Assembly: GCA_963575745.1 (NCBI GenBank)
Contig: CAUYUJ010014187.1
Coordinates: forward strand, 191,001 to 255,000
Direction: 5' to 3'
From: Prorocentrum cordatum
Taxonomy: Eukaryota; Sar; Dinophyceae; Prorocentrales; Prorocentraceae
Length of the DNA: 64,000 nt
A program made the position numbers and the translations under genes. Under the pieces are notes generated by a model. The model saw nothing but the letters and a program-made list of their open reading frames with translations, had not been told where the DNA came from and did not search any database. Positions 43,206 to 53,425 of the stretch are shown in pieces; the first letter of the stretch is position 1; each line of letters opens with the position of its first letter.

Positions 43206-43308
43206 AACCAAGGTTGACGGTTTACCGCCGGTTCCAGCTGGCAAGAAAAGTCTCGACGGAACTTTTGGTGACTTTTGCTCGGTTGAAAATTTTGTTCTCA
43301 AAATTTGA
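40252..43308 (+). CDS. LINE3 ORF2: RT with WADN box and permuted RNase H (1018 aa)
   Basis: This is the best-preserved RT copy. Residues 1-60 are pre-RT sequence; RT fingers include RARSRLRTGRACGPDGIS-like residues; motif A is SCDIERAFDAV (Asp 200), motif B RTGGTESPIAF, motif C ALWADN (Asp 311, then Asn), motif E LNVLGYQI. A thumb and a low-complexity linker (residues about 500-650) follow, then FFGEKWWESV and the RNase H carboxylates GDS (Asp 779), ADEL (Asp 840), FDGG (Asp 876) and CELSAAEA (Glu 950). The frame has no stop of its own: it reads through the AAAC tail into the host hairpin (VDGLPP) and ends 100 bp into the neighbouring repeat. The first ATG is fortuitous because the element is 5'-truncated. 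Confidence 0.9.
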   Translation: MEVERYEEKVERYAVQSMTCDDSRARNRELVSTLRRHASQSTASSDNTLTITYSTILQARSRLRTGRACGPDGISVELLKALSWRSVRSIGKVFSDIFNGLRPTPREWQEVYLTLMPKTSKLETLRQTRNLLVGNTLAKWYLTCVTILLERCVEPFMSDMAVYGFTSGRRCWEISSAMKCIAQHASTWGRDQTAWLLSCDIERAFDAVTLPTVSRAMTALGISARLQYALLEPLSSTSCTVLFEGVTIPNVQWDRSLRTGGTESPIAFTIVTIAMWRDVIARLDQRGVGVEMPCHDDHCRYARWNHALWADNIFLAAKSASEAQVAATAFTTALREWGMEWKEESLEMMVCGTQYTDTVTVQIGSRIVPFKRVESLNVLGYQIPRSFTAIHTDVQERVQQARRAFFAQVQYFTCRALPLVKKFRRYQSTVQSRLLYAAEAITIDSECVRVIHAFEGMCLLRMSGRRKPGDVGWEVWRPAALTRVRTIFCDGGFPSAVQMLCWKSWGMMRSTRQYLLSLEEDRTARTEVEVEGSTTQRAKRVRFTEGRGEDIPAATVMEAEGRSTDMERRLEDLCSQVACSIARSQPMPSGEGATHTLRDEPLAVSKGRRAFRDSRRALMMYNVGWVTARDTITEVLRQHGSRALSSSGKRLRGGPVSVGGRSWQFPYIQFFGEKWWESVRGDWVQFLEVWKQLLIQYNKSKVYDYFVVSWKGSPNGPRGSPEAREKADTEMVDTATNPLHPKYDPKESAKLAIRYAMIQERATVWDISSEGFAAEFKGDSLLICSWLQGKWRCENRGYCKRTAAMIDCTFELAACFNLRPAALGREIWRHEFREDNTRADELTHEARYGRTFYRTHRYLYPFETYLVPFAIRGGFDGGVDQQGSGCGFWLQIGLINTQCNPSEIGIASARTVGPFPAGHEFAVSSAVPLVWRDVAEAAWLLEGATVTECELSAAEALLSAARVLLRDRSSPSCTQLGTRVQTNKQTKVDGLPPVPAGKKSLDGTFGDFCSVENFVLKI

Positions 43309-44171
43309 CAATTCGTTAGAGCTCTAGTATTTTTTCCCGTGATGTTCGATCTTATTCCTGCTCGCCATCTTGATCTCAGCTCGATCGGGTGAATATTACT
43401 ATCGAAAAGCACTCTGGCGGGATCGGCCGTTTTGAGTCATCTTGATATGCGCTGACAGCTACAGAGCTGGTAAGCACAGCTAATGCATGCAGAATGATCA
43501 GGCGTGTTGAACCAAGAGGTCTGAACTCGGTCTGCTAGCCGAGCTAGGTCCGCAAACCTGTTCGTATTATTCGAGTCATCTTGACAGAAACTCTCGGTTT
43601 TCTGCACTTAACTCGAGCTGTAGGACAGCTACAGAATATTTACAGGCACCAATTCAGAATCATCATTTGCGTTTGTCTGTCGAGTCCAGAGCTATGAACT
43701 CGGTCTGCTGCCCGATCTAGAATCGCGAAACTATTCGTATCGTTCGAGTCGCTTGCGAGATGCTGTCGGTTGTCTGGACTTAACTCGAGCTGTAGGGGGG
43801 CTGCATGGCTGGTAATCACTGGAATCGATTTGAAGACATCAGGCGCGTCCGCCTGTCGAATACAGAGCTCTGAACTCTGTCTGCTGCCCGAACTAGGTCC
43901 GCGAAACTATTCCATTGTTCGAGTCATTCTGAGAGGTGCTGTCGGTTTTCTGCACTTAACTTGGGCTGTAGGGGGGCTGCAGGGCTGGTAATGACAGGAG
44001 TCGATTTGCAGACATCAGACGCGTCCGTCTGTCGCATTCAGAGGTCAAAAATATTCACTATAAGTCAGATTGTTGGTAAGTGCTGTCTGTTTTCTCAACT
44101 TAAGTCGAGTTAGGAAGCTCTACGAGTCTCCCGGCGGTAACCAAGGTTGACGGTTTACCGCCGGCGCCCAG
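43206..44171 (+). mobile_element. End of the LINE3 host and right part of the outer A unit
   Basis: 43206-43236 is the target copy and right hairpin arm. From 43237 the outer unit gives the rest of the head, shortened monomers (about 60 bases missing near 43455 and 43508) and the second tail with an empty AACCAAGG core near 44136. Confidence 0.78.
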
Positions 44172-45903
44172 TTCTGGCGCGGGGTGGAGCTAGTTGGTCG
44201 ACCCGACCAGAAAAGAAGATGTGATAACTTTTGGGTGGTTTTGGATTTTTTGAAAGATATCTGAAAATTCATTTTGGGAAAGCAGATTTTTACTCCGAGC
44301 ATTAGTATTTAAAATTTCTTCTGTCTCAGTATGAGCTCTGTAGGCGCACTTTTACTATCAAAACACTTGGAGGAACCAACTTTATGTCGACACAAAAAAA
44401 TGATGTTTTTCCTTTTCCGAGAAATGCTTCCAGAAGCTCTCACTTTCGACTCTGAGCACTCTTACACGTGAAAGGAGCTCTACGAGGTTTCCGGCGGTGA
44501 CCAGGTTGACGGTTCAGCGCCGGCGCCAGTGTACAGCCCCTCAGGAGCGCGCCAGGCCATCTCTCCAGCGTCACCACGCACCTGTGAAGCGTCCTTGAAG
44601 CAATCTGTCACGAACCGTTTGAGACAAGCGCTCGAGACGCGCAACGCCAGGGGTGCGCTTGCGCGATGAGACGCTTCGCGTGCGCGTCTCGCGCTTGGCT
44701 ATCCGGGTTTTGGACGACAGCGGGTGGACGCTATCAATGGACGCTACTAATACCTCGTAGAACTCTTCGGCAAAGGGTTAAGAGGAATTCGATTGCAGGG
44801 TGAAGCTTCCCTAGCAAGTTATTGCTGGAAGCTAAGAGTACTTCCGGGGCGCTGGGGAGCTAGTTGGCAAGAAAAATCTCGACGGACCTTTTGGTGACTT
44901 TTGGTCGGTTCAACATTGTTTTCTCGAAATTGAACAATTCGTTAGAGCTCTGGTTTTTTCCCGTGATATTAGATCTTATCCTCGCTCGCCATCTTGATCT
45001 TAGCTCGATCGGGTACCTTTTACTGCCAAACAGCAATCCGGCGGGATCGGCCGTTTCGAGTCATCTTGATACGCATAACGGTTTTCTCAAGATAACTCGA
45101 GCTTCAGGGCAGCTACAGAGCTGATCAGCACAGCTCATGCATTCAGAATGATCAGGCGCGTTCGCCTGTTGAACCCAGAGGTCTGAACTCGGTCCGCTAG
45201 CCGAGCTAGGTCCGCAAATCTATTCGTATTATTCGAGTCATCTTCACAGACGCCTTCGGTTTTCTGTACTTAACTCGAGCTACAGCACAGCTACAGAGCT
45301 GATGCGTACAGAATCCGATTCAGAATCATCAGTGGCCGTTGTCTGTTGAATCCAGAGCTCTGAACTCGGTCTGCTGCCGAGTCTAGAATCGCAAAGCTAT
45401 CGTTCGAGTCATCTTGAGAGATGCTGCACTAATCTCGGGCTGTAGGGGGGCTGCATGGCTGCTAATCACTGGAATCAATTTGGAACATCAGGCGCGTCCG
45501 CCTTCCGAATCCAGAGCTCCGAATTTTGTCCGCTGCACGCACTAGGTCCGCAAAACTATTCGTATTGTTGCAGTCGTGTTGAGAGGTGCTGTCGGTTTTC
45601 TGCACTTAACTCGGGCTGTAGGGGGGCTTCAGGGCTGGTAGTCACAGGGATCGATTCAGAGACATCAGACGCGTCCGCCTGTGGCATGCAGAGGTCTGAT
45701 CTTGGTTTTATACTCGAGCTAGGTTTGCGAAACTATTCGTATTGTTCGAGTCATCTTGAGAGGTGCTGTCGATTTACGCACGAGGTCTGAAATTGCTTGG
45801 GCTGAAAAACTATTTTTTCAGTGTATTTACATTATATGTTGTCATGAAGCTCTACGAGTCCCCCGGCGGTAAGAAAGGTTGACGGTTTACCGCCGGCGCC
45901 CAG
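44172..45903 (+). mobile_element. B unit, F relative, B start and A unit
   Basis: 44172-44529 is a B unit with a G-type hairpin (right arm TTCAGCGCC, one change). 44530-44752 is an F relative ending CTATCCGGGTTTTGGACG with an extra GGACGC repeat. 44753-44800 is a B start. 44801-45903 is an A unit with five monomers and a GGTAAGAAAGG hairpin. Confidence 0.65.
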
Positions 45904-46709
45904 TTGGCCAGGCCGACCAAAAGAGAGGACGTGGTAACCTGGGGTTGGTTTTCTTCATTTTATGAAAATTTTGAAGTTCGTTTTTTAGTAATCTATGGTG
46001 CATCTGCTGGTAAATTTTTTAGGCTGTAGGGGCAGTATTATTATCAAAACACTTGGAGGAACCGATTTCGTATCGACACCAAAAAATGCGTTTTTGTTTC
46101 TAAGACATCAGATAAGCTTTTTCGGTGAAGGAGAGGGCGGCAGGGAAGGGAGTCAATTATTCCGCGTCTTAGTGAAATTCTCAGGCGCATCGGTGCAGTA
46201 TTATGATGAAAACATGATAACTGACTTCACATGATAACCGAAAAATCGTGTTTTTTTTAGTTTGTCGGCTCTCGTTTCAGCAGCTTCCTCCATGTGTTCC
46301 GAGAAACGCTGTGCAAGAAAGAGCTCTGCGAGGTGTCCGGCGGTAATCTGGTTGACGGTTTAGCGCCGGTTCCCGTTGCCTAACCCGGCCAGAAAGGACA
46401 AAGTGATAACTTTTGGGTGGTTTTGCAAAAAATTGAAGGATATTTGACAATTTATTTCGAGGAGCAGATTTTTCGCACCTGTAGTGGATTATGGCGCGTC
46501 TGCCGGTAAAGTTTCAGGTCTGTAGGTGCAGTATTACTATCAAAACACTTGGCGGAACCGACGTTGTATAAACTGAAAACGTGATTTTTCGAGTTTTTTG
46601 TTTCCCGCTCTAGAAGCTTTCTCCACGTGTTCCGGCGATCGCCGTACAAGGAAAGAGCTCTACGAGGTTCCCGGCGGTAACCAGATTGACGGTTTACCGC
46701 CGGTTCCAG
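45904..46709 (+). mobile_element. Two B units in tandem
   Basis: Both contain GTAGGNGCAGTATTA and ATCAAAACACTTGG and end AGCTCTRCGAGG. Hairpins: GGTAATCTGG with TTTAGCGCC (46339-46372) and GGTAACCAGA (46673-46706). The first holds two extra copies of the ATTTTGTGTCGACA-like region. Confidence 0.65.
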
Positions 46710-46908
46710 TTAATTCCGGGGCGCTGGAGAGCTAGTTGGCAATCCAGAAGCATCCGGGGCGTTCGGCTGTTACATCCGAGAGGTCTGAAATAGATTACGC
46801 TACAAAATTATTTTATCTGTGTAATATTTTCCGACATTATATGTTGTCAGGAAGCTCTACGAGTCCCCTGGCGGTAACAAAGGTTGACGGTTTACCGCCA
46901 GCGCCCAG
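46710..46908 (+). mobile_element. A unit with internal deletion (about 200 bp)
   Basis: Head start TAATTCCGGGGCGC to TTGGCAA, then directly the tail region (TCCAGAAGCATCCGGGGCG). All monomers are gone. Core GGTAACAAAGG. Confidence 0.7.
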
Positions 46909-47995
46909 TTTTGTTCCCGAATTCAACAATTCGTTTGAGCTCTAGTATTCTTTCCCGTGACATTCGATCTTATTCCCGCTCGCCATCTTGATCTCAGCTC
47001 GATCGGGTGAATATTACTATCAAAGGGATCAGCTGTTTCGGTTAACTCGTAGAGCTTCCCTTAGCAAGTTATTGCTGGAAGCTTAAGAGTAATTCCGGGG
47101 CGCTGGAGAGCTAGTTGGCAAGAAAAATCTCGACGGACCTTTTGCTGACTTTTGGTCGGTTCAAAATTAGGTTCTCGAAATTCGACAATTCGTTTGAGCT
47201 CTAGTATTTTTTCCCGTGATATTCGATCTTATTCCTGCTCGCCATCTTGATCTCAGCTCGATCGGTACCTTTTACTGCCAAAAAGCACTCCGGCGGGATC
47301 GGCCGTTTCGAGTTATCTTGATACGCGCTGTCGGTTTTCTCAAGATAACTCGAGCTTCAGGACAGCTAGAGAGCTGGTAAGCACAGCTAATCGATTCAGA
47401 ATGATTAGGCGCGTTCGCCTGTTGAATCCAGAGGTCTGAACTCGGTCTGCTAGCCGAGCTAGGTCCGCAAACCTATTGGTATTATTCGAGTCATCGTAGC
47501 AAACGCCTTCGGTTTCTGTACTTAACTCGAGCTGTAGGGCCGTTACAGAGCTCATAGTGACAGAAATCGATTGCGAATCATCATGTCTGTTCAATCGAGA
47601 GCTCTGAACTCGGCCTGCTGCCCGAGCTAGGTTCGCGAAACTATTCGTATTCGAGTCATCTTGAGAAATGCTCTCGGTTTTCTGCACTGAACTCGTGCTG
47701 GGGGAGGGATACAGTGCTGCTGGTCACAGAAATCGATTTGGAGACAACAGGCGCGTGCGTCTGTCGAACCCAGAGCTCGGAACTCGGTCTGCTGCTCGAA
47801 CTAGGTCCGCGAAACTATTGTATTATTCGAGTTATCCTGAGAGCTGCTGTCGGCTTTCTGCACTTAACTCGGGCTGTAGGGGGGCTGCAGGGCTGGTAAT
47901 CACAGGAGTCGATTCGCAGACATCAGACACGTCCGCCTGTCGCATTCAGAGGTCTGAACTCGGTTTGATACTCGAGCTGGGTTGCCAAACTGTTC

Positions 47996-48068
<73 letters not shown>

Positions 48069-48207
48069 TCAGAGTCATCTTGAGAGGTTTGAAATCTTGG
48101 GCTGAAAAAAAGTCGTTCTCTGGATTTTTTCCACATTATACTGTCAGGAAGCTCTACGAGTCCCCGGCGGTAACAAAGGTTGACGACGGTTTACCGCCGG
48201 CGCCCAG
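46909..48207 (+). mobile_element. A-unit piece and complete A unit with very long T run
   Basis: 46909-47042 is a mid-head resume (TTTTGTTCCCG) cut at CTGTTTCGG. The complete unit from 47043 has four monomers; in its tail the short T tract normally of 6-9 bases is expanded to 71 T. Confidence 0.78.
47997..48067 (+). repeat. Poly(T) tract of 71 bases
   Basis: It lies at the position of the TTTGTTTTTTTGTTAG tract of every first-type tail, so it is an in-place expansion and not a poly(A) tail of an inserted element. Flanks are GTTCG and GTCAGAGTCATC. Confidence 0.9.
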
Positions 48208-50694
48208 TACCTCGTAGAGCTCTTCGCAAGATGAGCTAAGAGGAATTCGGGCGCAGGGTGGAGCTAGTTGGCCGACCCGGCATTAAGAGACAATCTGTTA
48301 ACTTTGGGTGCGTTTTTGAATGTTTGCGAAAAATTTGAAAATTCGTTTTGAGAACCGGTATTTTTCTCACGTGTAGTGGGTTAGGCCGCGGATGCCAGTT
48401 AAAATCTGAAGTCCGTAGCTGCAATATTACTATCAAAACACTTGCTGGAACCGACGGCCGTTTCGAGTCATCTTGACACGCATCGATGGTTTTACTTATC
48501 TTGAGATTTAGGACAGCTACAGAGCTGACACTTACAGGAACCGATTGAACTTTATGAGGCGCGTCGTCCATCTTGAGCTCTGAACTCGCTCTGGTGCTCG
48601 ACAAAGGTCCGCAAACCTATTCCTATTCTTCGAGTAATTTTGACGAGTGCTGTCGGTTTTCTTCACTAAGCACACGATTGAGAAATACCACAGAGCTGGA
48701 AATGATTGTATCATTTGGCGCGTGCCTTTGTTGCATTGGGAAGTCTGAACTCGGTCTGGTACCCGAGCTAGGTCCGCAAAACTATTCGCTGAAAACACTT
48801 GGTGGAACGGTCTTTCGATGGAAACATAAAACGTGATTTTTGGAGTTTTTGGGTCTTGCTCCAGAGTTTTTTTGCATATGTACCGAGGAGCGCCTTGCGA
48901 GAAAAGAGCTCTACGAGGACCCCGGCGGTAACCTGGTTGACGGTTTACCGCCGGTTCCAGTAATTCCGGCGCACTGGAGAGCTAGTTGGCAAGAAAAATC
49001 TCGACGGACCTTTTGCTGACTTTTGGTCGGTTGAAAATTTTGTTCTCGAAATTTGAACATTCGTTTAAGCTCTAGTATTTTTTCCCATGATATTCGATCT
49101 TATTCCCGCTCGCCATCTTGATCTCAGCTCGATCGGGTACCTTTTACTGCCAAAAAGCAGGCAGGCGGGATCGGCCGTTTCGAGTCATCTTGACACGCCA
49201 TATCGGTTTTCCGAATATAACTCGATCTTTAGGACAGCTACAGAGCTTGTAAGCACAGCTAATCGATTCAGAATGATCAAGCGCGTTCGCCTGCTGAATC
49301 CAGAGGTCTGAACTCGGTCTGCTAGCCGAGCTAGGTTCGTAAATCTACTCATATTAGTCGAGTCATCGTAGCAGACGCTCTCGGTTTTATGTACTTAACT
49401 CGAGCTTCAGGGCAGCTACAGGGCTCATACTCACAGAAGTCGATTGGGAAATTCTATACGCGTTCGTATGTTCAATCGAGAACTCGGAACTCGGCCTGCT
49501 GTCCGAGCTAGGTTCGCGAAACTATTCGTTGTTCGAGACATGTTCAGAAAAGCTCTTGGTTTTCTGCACTTAACTCGTGCTGGGGGAGAGCTACAGTGCT
49601 GCTGGTCACAGACATCCATTTGGAGACATCAGGTGCGTCCTTCTTTCGAACCTAGAGCTCGGAACTCGGTCTGCTGCTCGAACTAGGTCCGCGAAACTAT
49701 TCGTATTGTTCGAGTCATCCTGAGAGGTGCTGTCGGTTTCCTGCACTTAACTCGGGCTGTAGGGGCTGCAGGGCTGGTTATCACAGGAATCGATTCAGAG
49801 ACATCAGACGCGTCCGCCTGTCGCATTCAGATGTCTGAACTCGTTTCATACTCGAGCTGGGTTGCCAAACTGTTTCGTTTTTTTGTTAGAGTCATCTTGA
49901 GAGGTCTGAAATCGCCTCGGCTGAAAAACTAGTCGTTCTCAGCAATTTTTTCCACATGTCAGGAAGCTCTACGAGTCTCCCGGCGGTAACAAAGGTTGAC
50001 GGTTTACCGCCGGCGCCCAGTTATCTTGAATCGTGCTGACGGTTCTCTGAACATAACTCGAGCTTTAGGACAGCTGCAGAGCTGGTCAGCACAGCTAATC
50101 GATGTAGAATGATTAGGCGCGTTTCTCTGTTCAATCCAGAGGTCTGAACTCGGTCTGCTAGCCGAGCTAGGTGCGCAAACCTATTCGTATTATTCGAGTC
50201 ATCATGAGAGGAACTCTCAGTTTTCTGTATTCAACTCGAGCTGTAAGACAGCTACAGAGCTGATATTCACAGACAACGGTTCAGAATCATCAGTTGCGTT
50301 TGTCTGTCGAATCCAGAGCTCTGAACTCGGTGTGCTGCCCGATCTAGAATCGCAGAACTATTCGTATTGGTCGAGTCATCTTCAGAAGTGCTCTCGGTTT
50401 TCTTCACTCAACTCGCGCTGAGGGGGGCTACAGTGCTGGTGGTCACATGAATCGATTTGAAGACATCAGGCGCGTCCGCCTGTCGAATCCAGAGCTCGGA
50501 ACTTGGTCTGCTGCCCGAATTAGGTCTGCGAAACTACTATATTGTTCGAGTCATCCTGAGAGGTGCTGTCGGATTTCTGCACTTAATTCGGGCTGTAGGT
50601 GGGCTGCAGGCCTGGTAATGACAGGAGTCGATTCGCAGACATCAGACGCGTTCGCCTGCCGCATTCAGGGTTGACGGTTTACCGCCGGCGCCAA
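48208..50694 (+). mobile_element. Mixed B/A unit, A unit, and A unit with fused tail
   Basis: 48208-48960 starts TACCTCGTAGAGC and mixes B interior with diverged monomers; hairpin GGTAACCTGG. 48961-50020 is an A unit with GGTAACAAAGG. 50021-50694 resumes TTATCTTGAATCG and its tail is missing: a monomer (CGCATTCAGG) is fused directly to GTTGACGGTTTACCGCC at 50669. Confidence 0.65.
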
Positions 50695-51841
50695 GTTGGC
50701 AAGAAAAATCTCGACGGACCTTTTGGTGACTTTTGGTCGGTTGAAAATTTTGTTCTCGGAATTCAACAATTCGTTTGAGCTCTAGTATTTTTCTCATGTT
50801 ATTCGATCTTATCCCCGCTCGCCATCTTGATCTCAGCTCGATCGGGTACCTTTTACTGCCAAAAAGCACACGGGCGGGATCGGCCGTTTCGAGTCATCTT
50901 GACACGCGATGACGGTTTTTTGAACATAACTCGAGCTTTATAGGACAGCTACAGAGCTGGTAAGCACAGCTAATCGATGCAGAATGATTAGGCGCGTTCG
51001 TCTGTTGAACCCAGAGGTCTGAACTCGGTCTGCTAGCCGAGCTAGGTCCGCAAACCTATTCGTATTATTCGAGTCATCTTGACAGACGCTCTCGGTTTTC
51101 TGTACTTAACTCGAGCTACAGGACTGCTACAGAGCTGATACGTACAGAATCTGATCTAGAATCATCAGTGGCAGTTGTCCGTTGAATCCAGAGCTCTGAA
51201 CTCGGTCTGCTGCCCGATCTAGAATCGCGAAACTATTCGTATTGTTCGAGTCATCTTGAGAGATGCTGTTCTCTGCACTTAATTCGGGCTGTGGGGCCTG
51301 CAGGGCTGGTTATCAAAGCAATCGATTCGGAGACATCAGGCGCGTCCTCCTGTCGAATGCAGAGCTCCGAACTCTGTCTGCTGCCCGAACTAGGTCCGCG
51401 AAATTATTCGTATTGTTCGAGTCATCCTGAGAGATGCTCTCGGTTTCCTGCACTTAACTCGGGCTGTAGGGGGGGCTGCAGGGCTGGTAATAACAGGAAT
51501 CGATTCAGAGACATCAGACGCGTCCGCCTGTCGTATGCAGAGGTCTCAACTCGGTCTGATACTCGAGATAGGTTTGCTAAACTATTCGTATTGTTCGAGT
51601 CATCTTGAGAGGTGCTGTCGATTTACGCACGTAACTCGGGCTGTAGGAGAGCTACAGAGCTCGTACAGAAGACAATCCAGAAGCATCGGGGGCGTTCGGC
51701 TGTTGCATCCAAGAGGTCTGAAATTGCTTGGGCTGAAAAACTATTTTTTCGGTGTAATTTTTTTCGACATTATATGTTGTCAGGAAGCTCTACGAGCCCC
51801 CCGGCGGTAACAAAGGTTGACGGTTTACCGCCGGCGCCCAG
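50695..51841 (+). mobile_element. A unit with variant tail
   Basis: It resumes TTGGCAAG, has five monomers, then a tail with an additional half monomer (GTACAGAAGACAATCCAG) and GGTAACAAAGG hairpin. The same variant tail occurs at 54640-54861. Confidence 0.75.
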
Positions 51842-52135
51842 TTGGCCCACCCGGCCGAGGCGGACAATGTGGCAACTTTTCGGTGGTTTTGCAAATATTT
51901 CAAAGATATTTGACCATTTATTTTGAGAAATCAGATTTTTCGCACCTCTAAACGACTTCGAGGGCCTCTGCGTCTTAATATGAGCTCTCTAGATGCATTT
52001 TAACTATCAAACACTTGGTGGAATCATCTTTATGTCGACATGAGAAAATTATGTTTTCTCTTTTTCGAGAAATGCTTCCAGAAGCCCTCTCTTTTGACGC
52101 TGAGCACTCTTACGCGTGCTAGGAGCTCTACGACG
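51842..52135 (+). mobile_element. B unit, left of LINE4a
   Basis: GGCCCACCCGGCCGAGGCGG, GCATTTTAACTATCAAACAC, ATGTCGACATGAG, ending GGAGCTCTACGACG. The hairpin left arm that should follow is lost at the LINE4a junction. Confidence 0.7.
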
Positions 52136-52535
52136 CTTCCCCCTGGACTTGTGCAGGGTGGATGGCACCCTGGAGTTGGCCGCAGAGGTTTCATGATCCC
52201 TAGCCACTGCACGATCACACAGGCTGAGTTGGCAGCTGCACATTCTCTTCTCAATGGCATTGCCGAGATGTGTATACACGTACAACTTGGCAGGTGATTG
52301 TTTGTGTATAATATCTGCACAGCTCCGCTGTTGTAAGATACATGCTTAGCCCCACTGTTTCTTGATGTGTGTATATTCCTGTGCAGCTACGCTGTTGTAT
52401 CATTTATGCACAGCTACGCTGACTTGTATATCGCACAGCTCCGCTGTTAGTGCTTAGGTTGCCTGTAGGTAATCCTACCGCTGGCCCTGCCCCCTAAGGG
52501 GGCTCGAATCGGGCCCCGCAGACCGCAGACCGCAG
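52136..52535 (+). mobile_element. LINE4a: 3' remnant of a WADN-type retrotransposon
   Basis: Only the last RNase H residues and a long 3' UTR remain. The UTR carries four copies of GCACAGCTNCGCTGTT (near 52317, 52382, 52408, 52433), each able to pair ACAGC with GCTGT, and ends in three CCGCAGA repeats followed by the target ACCAG. Its left junction is irregular: about 12 bp of the host hairpin left arm are missing after CTCTACGACG. Confidence 0.8.
52139..52297 (+). pseudogene. LINE4a ORF2 C-terminus (last RNase H motif)
   Basis: About 50 residues remain. They end in CTITQAELAAAHSLLNGI plus 14 residues and a stop, aligning with the C-terminus of LINE1 ORF2 (TITAAELESARQLLLGVEE). This is the AEL motif with the glutamate that closes the permuted RNase H. 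No upstream part is present, so it cannot be functional alone. The frame is also open leftward into the B unit, which is chance. Confidence 0.75.
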
Positions 52536-52540
52536 ACCAG

Positions 52541-53425
52541 GAACTATGTGGTGGCAGGTTGTGGTTCCTTCATACAGAGCTTTTCTCGACATGTGGCAGA
52601 ATATATTATGCACATATAACAAAACAAAGATCTTTGAGTATTTTGTTCAGAATTGGAAAGGGACCGCTATCCAGAGTACGCCGCCAGAGGGGATCGGACA
52701 GGAGGGACTTGCAAAGAGTGAAAAAGAGGCCGCGAGGATGGCCAAGCGTCTGGCTACGATCAATGAAAGACAAACCGTGTGGGACATCATCAGCCCTGGG
52801 TTTGCAGTTGAAATGAAAGGGGATAGCATGTTAGTACACGCATGGTTGACGGGGCGATGGCGGTGTCACAACAAACAATATCAACGCCGCATTGATCAAT
52901 GTATTGATGTCATGGAACGAAACGCACATGAGTTGGGGATTAGATGCTCTGGGCTGGGGAGAGATCTGTACAAACATGAATATAGGGAGGATAACACACG
53001 GGCTGACGAGCTTACACACCTGGCCCGTGAGGGCCATTGCTTTTACAATGAGTATGAATACAGATTCAACTTTGAAAGCTATCTTCAACCTATCGCCTGT
53101 CGTGGTGCCTTCGACGGGGGAGTGTGCAGCAAAGGGACGGGATGCGGGTTCTGGCTTCAGATCGGGCTTTTGAATCTCGATTACGATTGTAATAAGAGTA
53201 CTCCTTATTCCCCTCTTCTTTCCTCCTCTCCTTATTCTGTGCCCTCCAATACCCCCCTCGTTTGGAGGGGCGTGTGCGAAGCCGCGTGGTGCCTTGAGGA
53301 AGGTGCTACGATAACCGATGCCGAACTCAGTGCTGCTGAGGCGCTCTCAAGCGCTGTTGTGCATTTGGCACGACAGATCCTCACCGCCAGCTGACCCTGC
53401 TGGACGAGCGGTGCGAAAACCAAAA
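52541..53425 (+). mobile_element. LINE4b: 5'-truncated WADN-type retrotransposon, inserted at the LINE4a target
   Basis: It starts immediately after GCAGACCAG and ends AAAACCAAAA before ACCAGGTTGACGG, so ACCAG flanks both sides. The same site had already received LINE4a, giving two elements in tandem. The host hairpin is the G-type (TTCACCGCC right arm). Sequence identity is closest to LINE3. Confidence 0.85.
52546..53394 (+). pseudogene. LINE4b ORF2 C-terminal part: permuted RNase H
   Basis: An uninterrupted frame of 282 codons; the ATG is an internal codon matching the WW position of GEKWWESV in LINE3. RNase H motifs are KGDS (Asp 93), REDNTRADEL (Asp 154), GAFDGG (Asp 190) and TITDAELSAAEA (Glu 260). 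A Ser/Pro/Tyr-rich insert (about residues 210-235) separates FDGG from the last motif and is also long in LINE3. The stop TGA is 31 bp before the element end. Without the RT it is a dead remnant, although the frame is clean. Confidence 0.85.

Noticed and set aside
52040-52138. N-terminal extension of the LINE4a frame into the B unit
   Set aside because: The same B sequence elsewhere (21935-22030) is non-coding; the open frame is chance.
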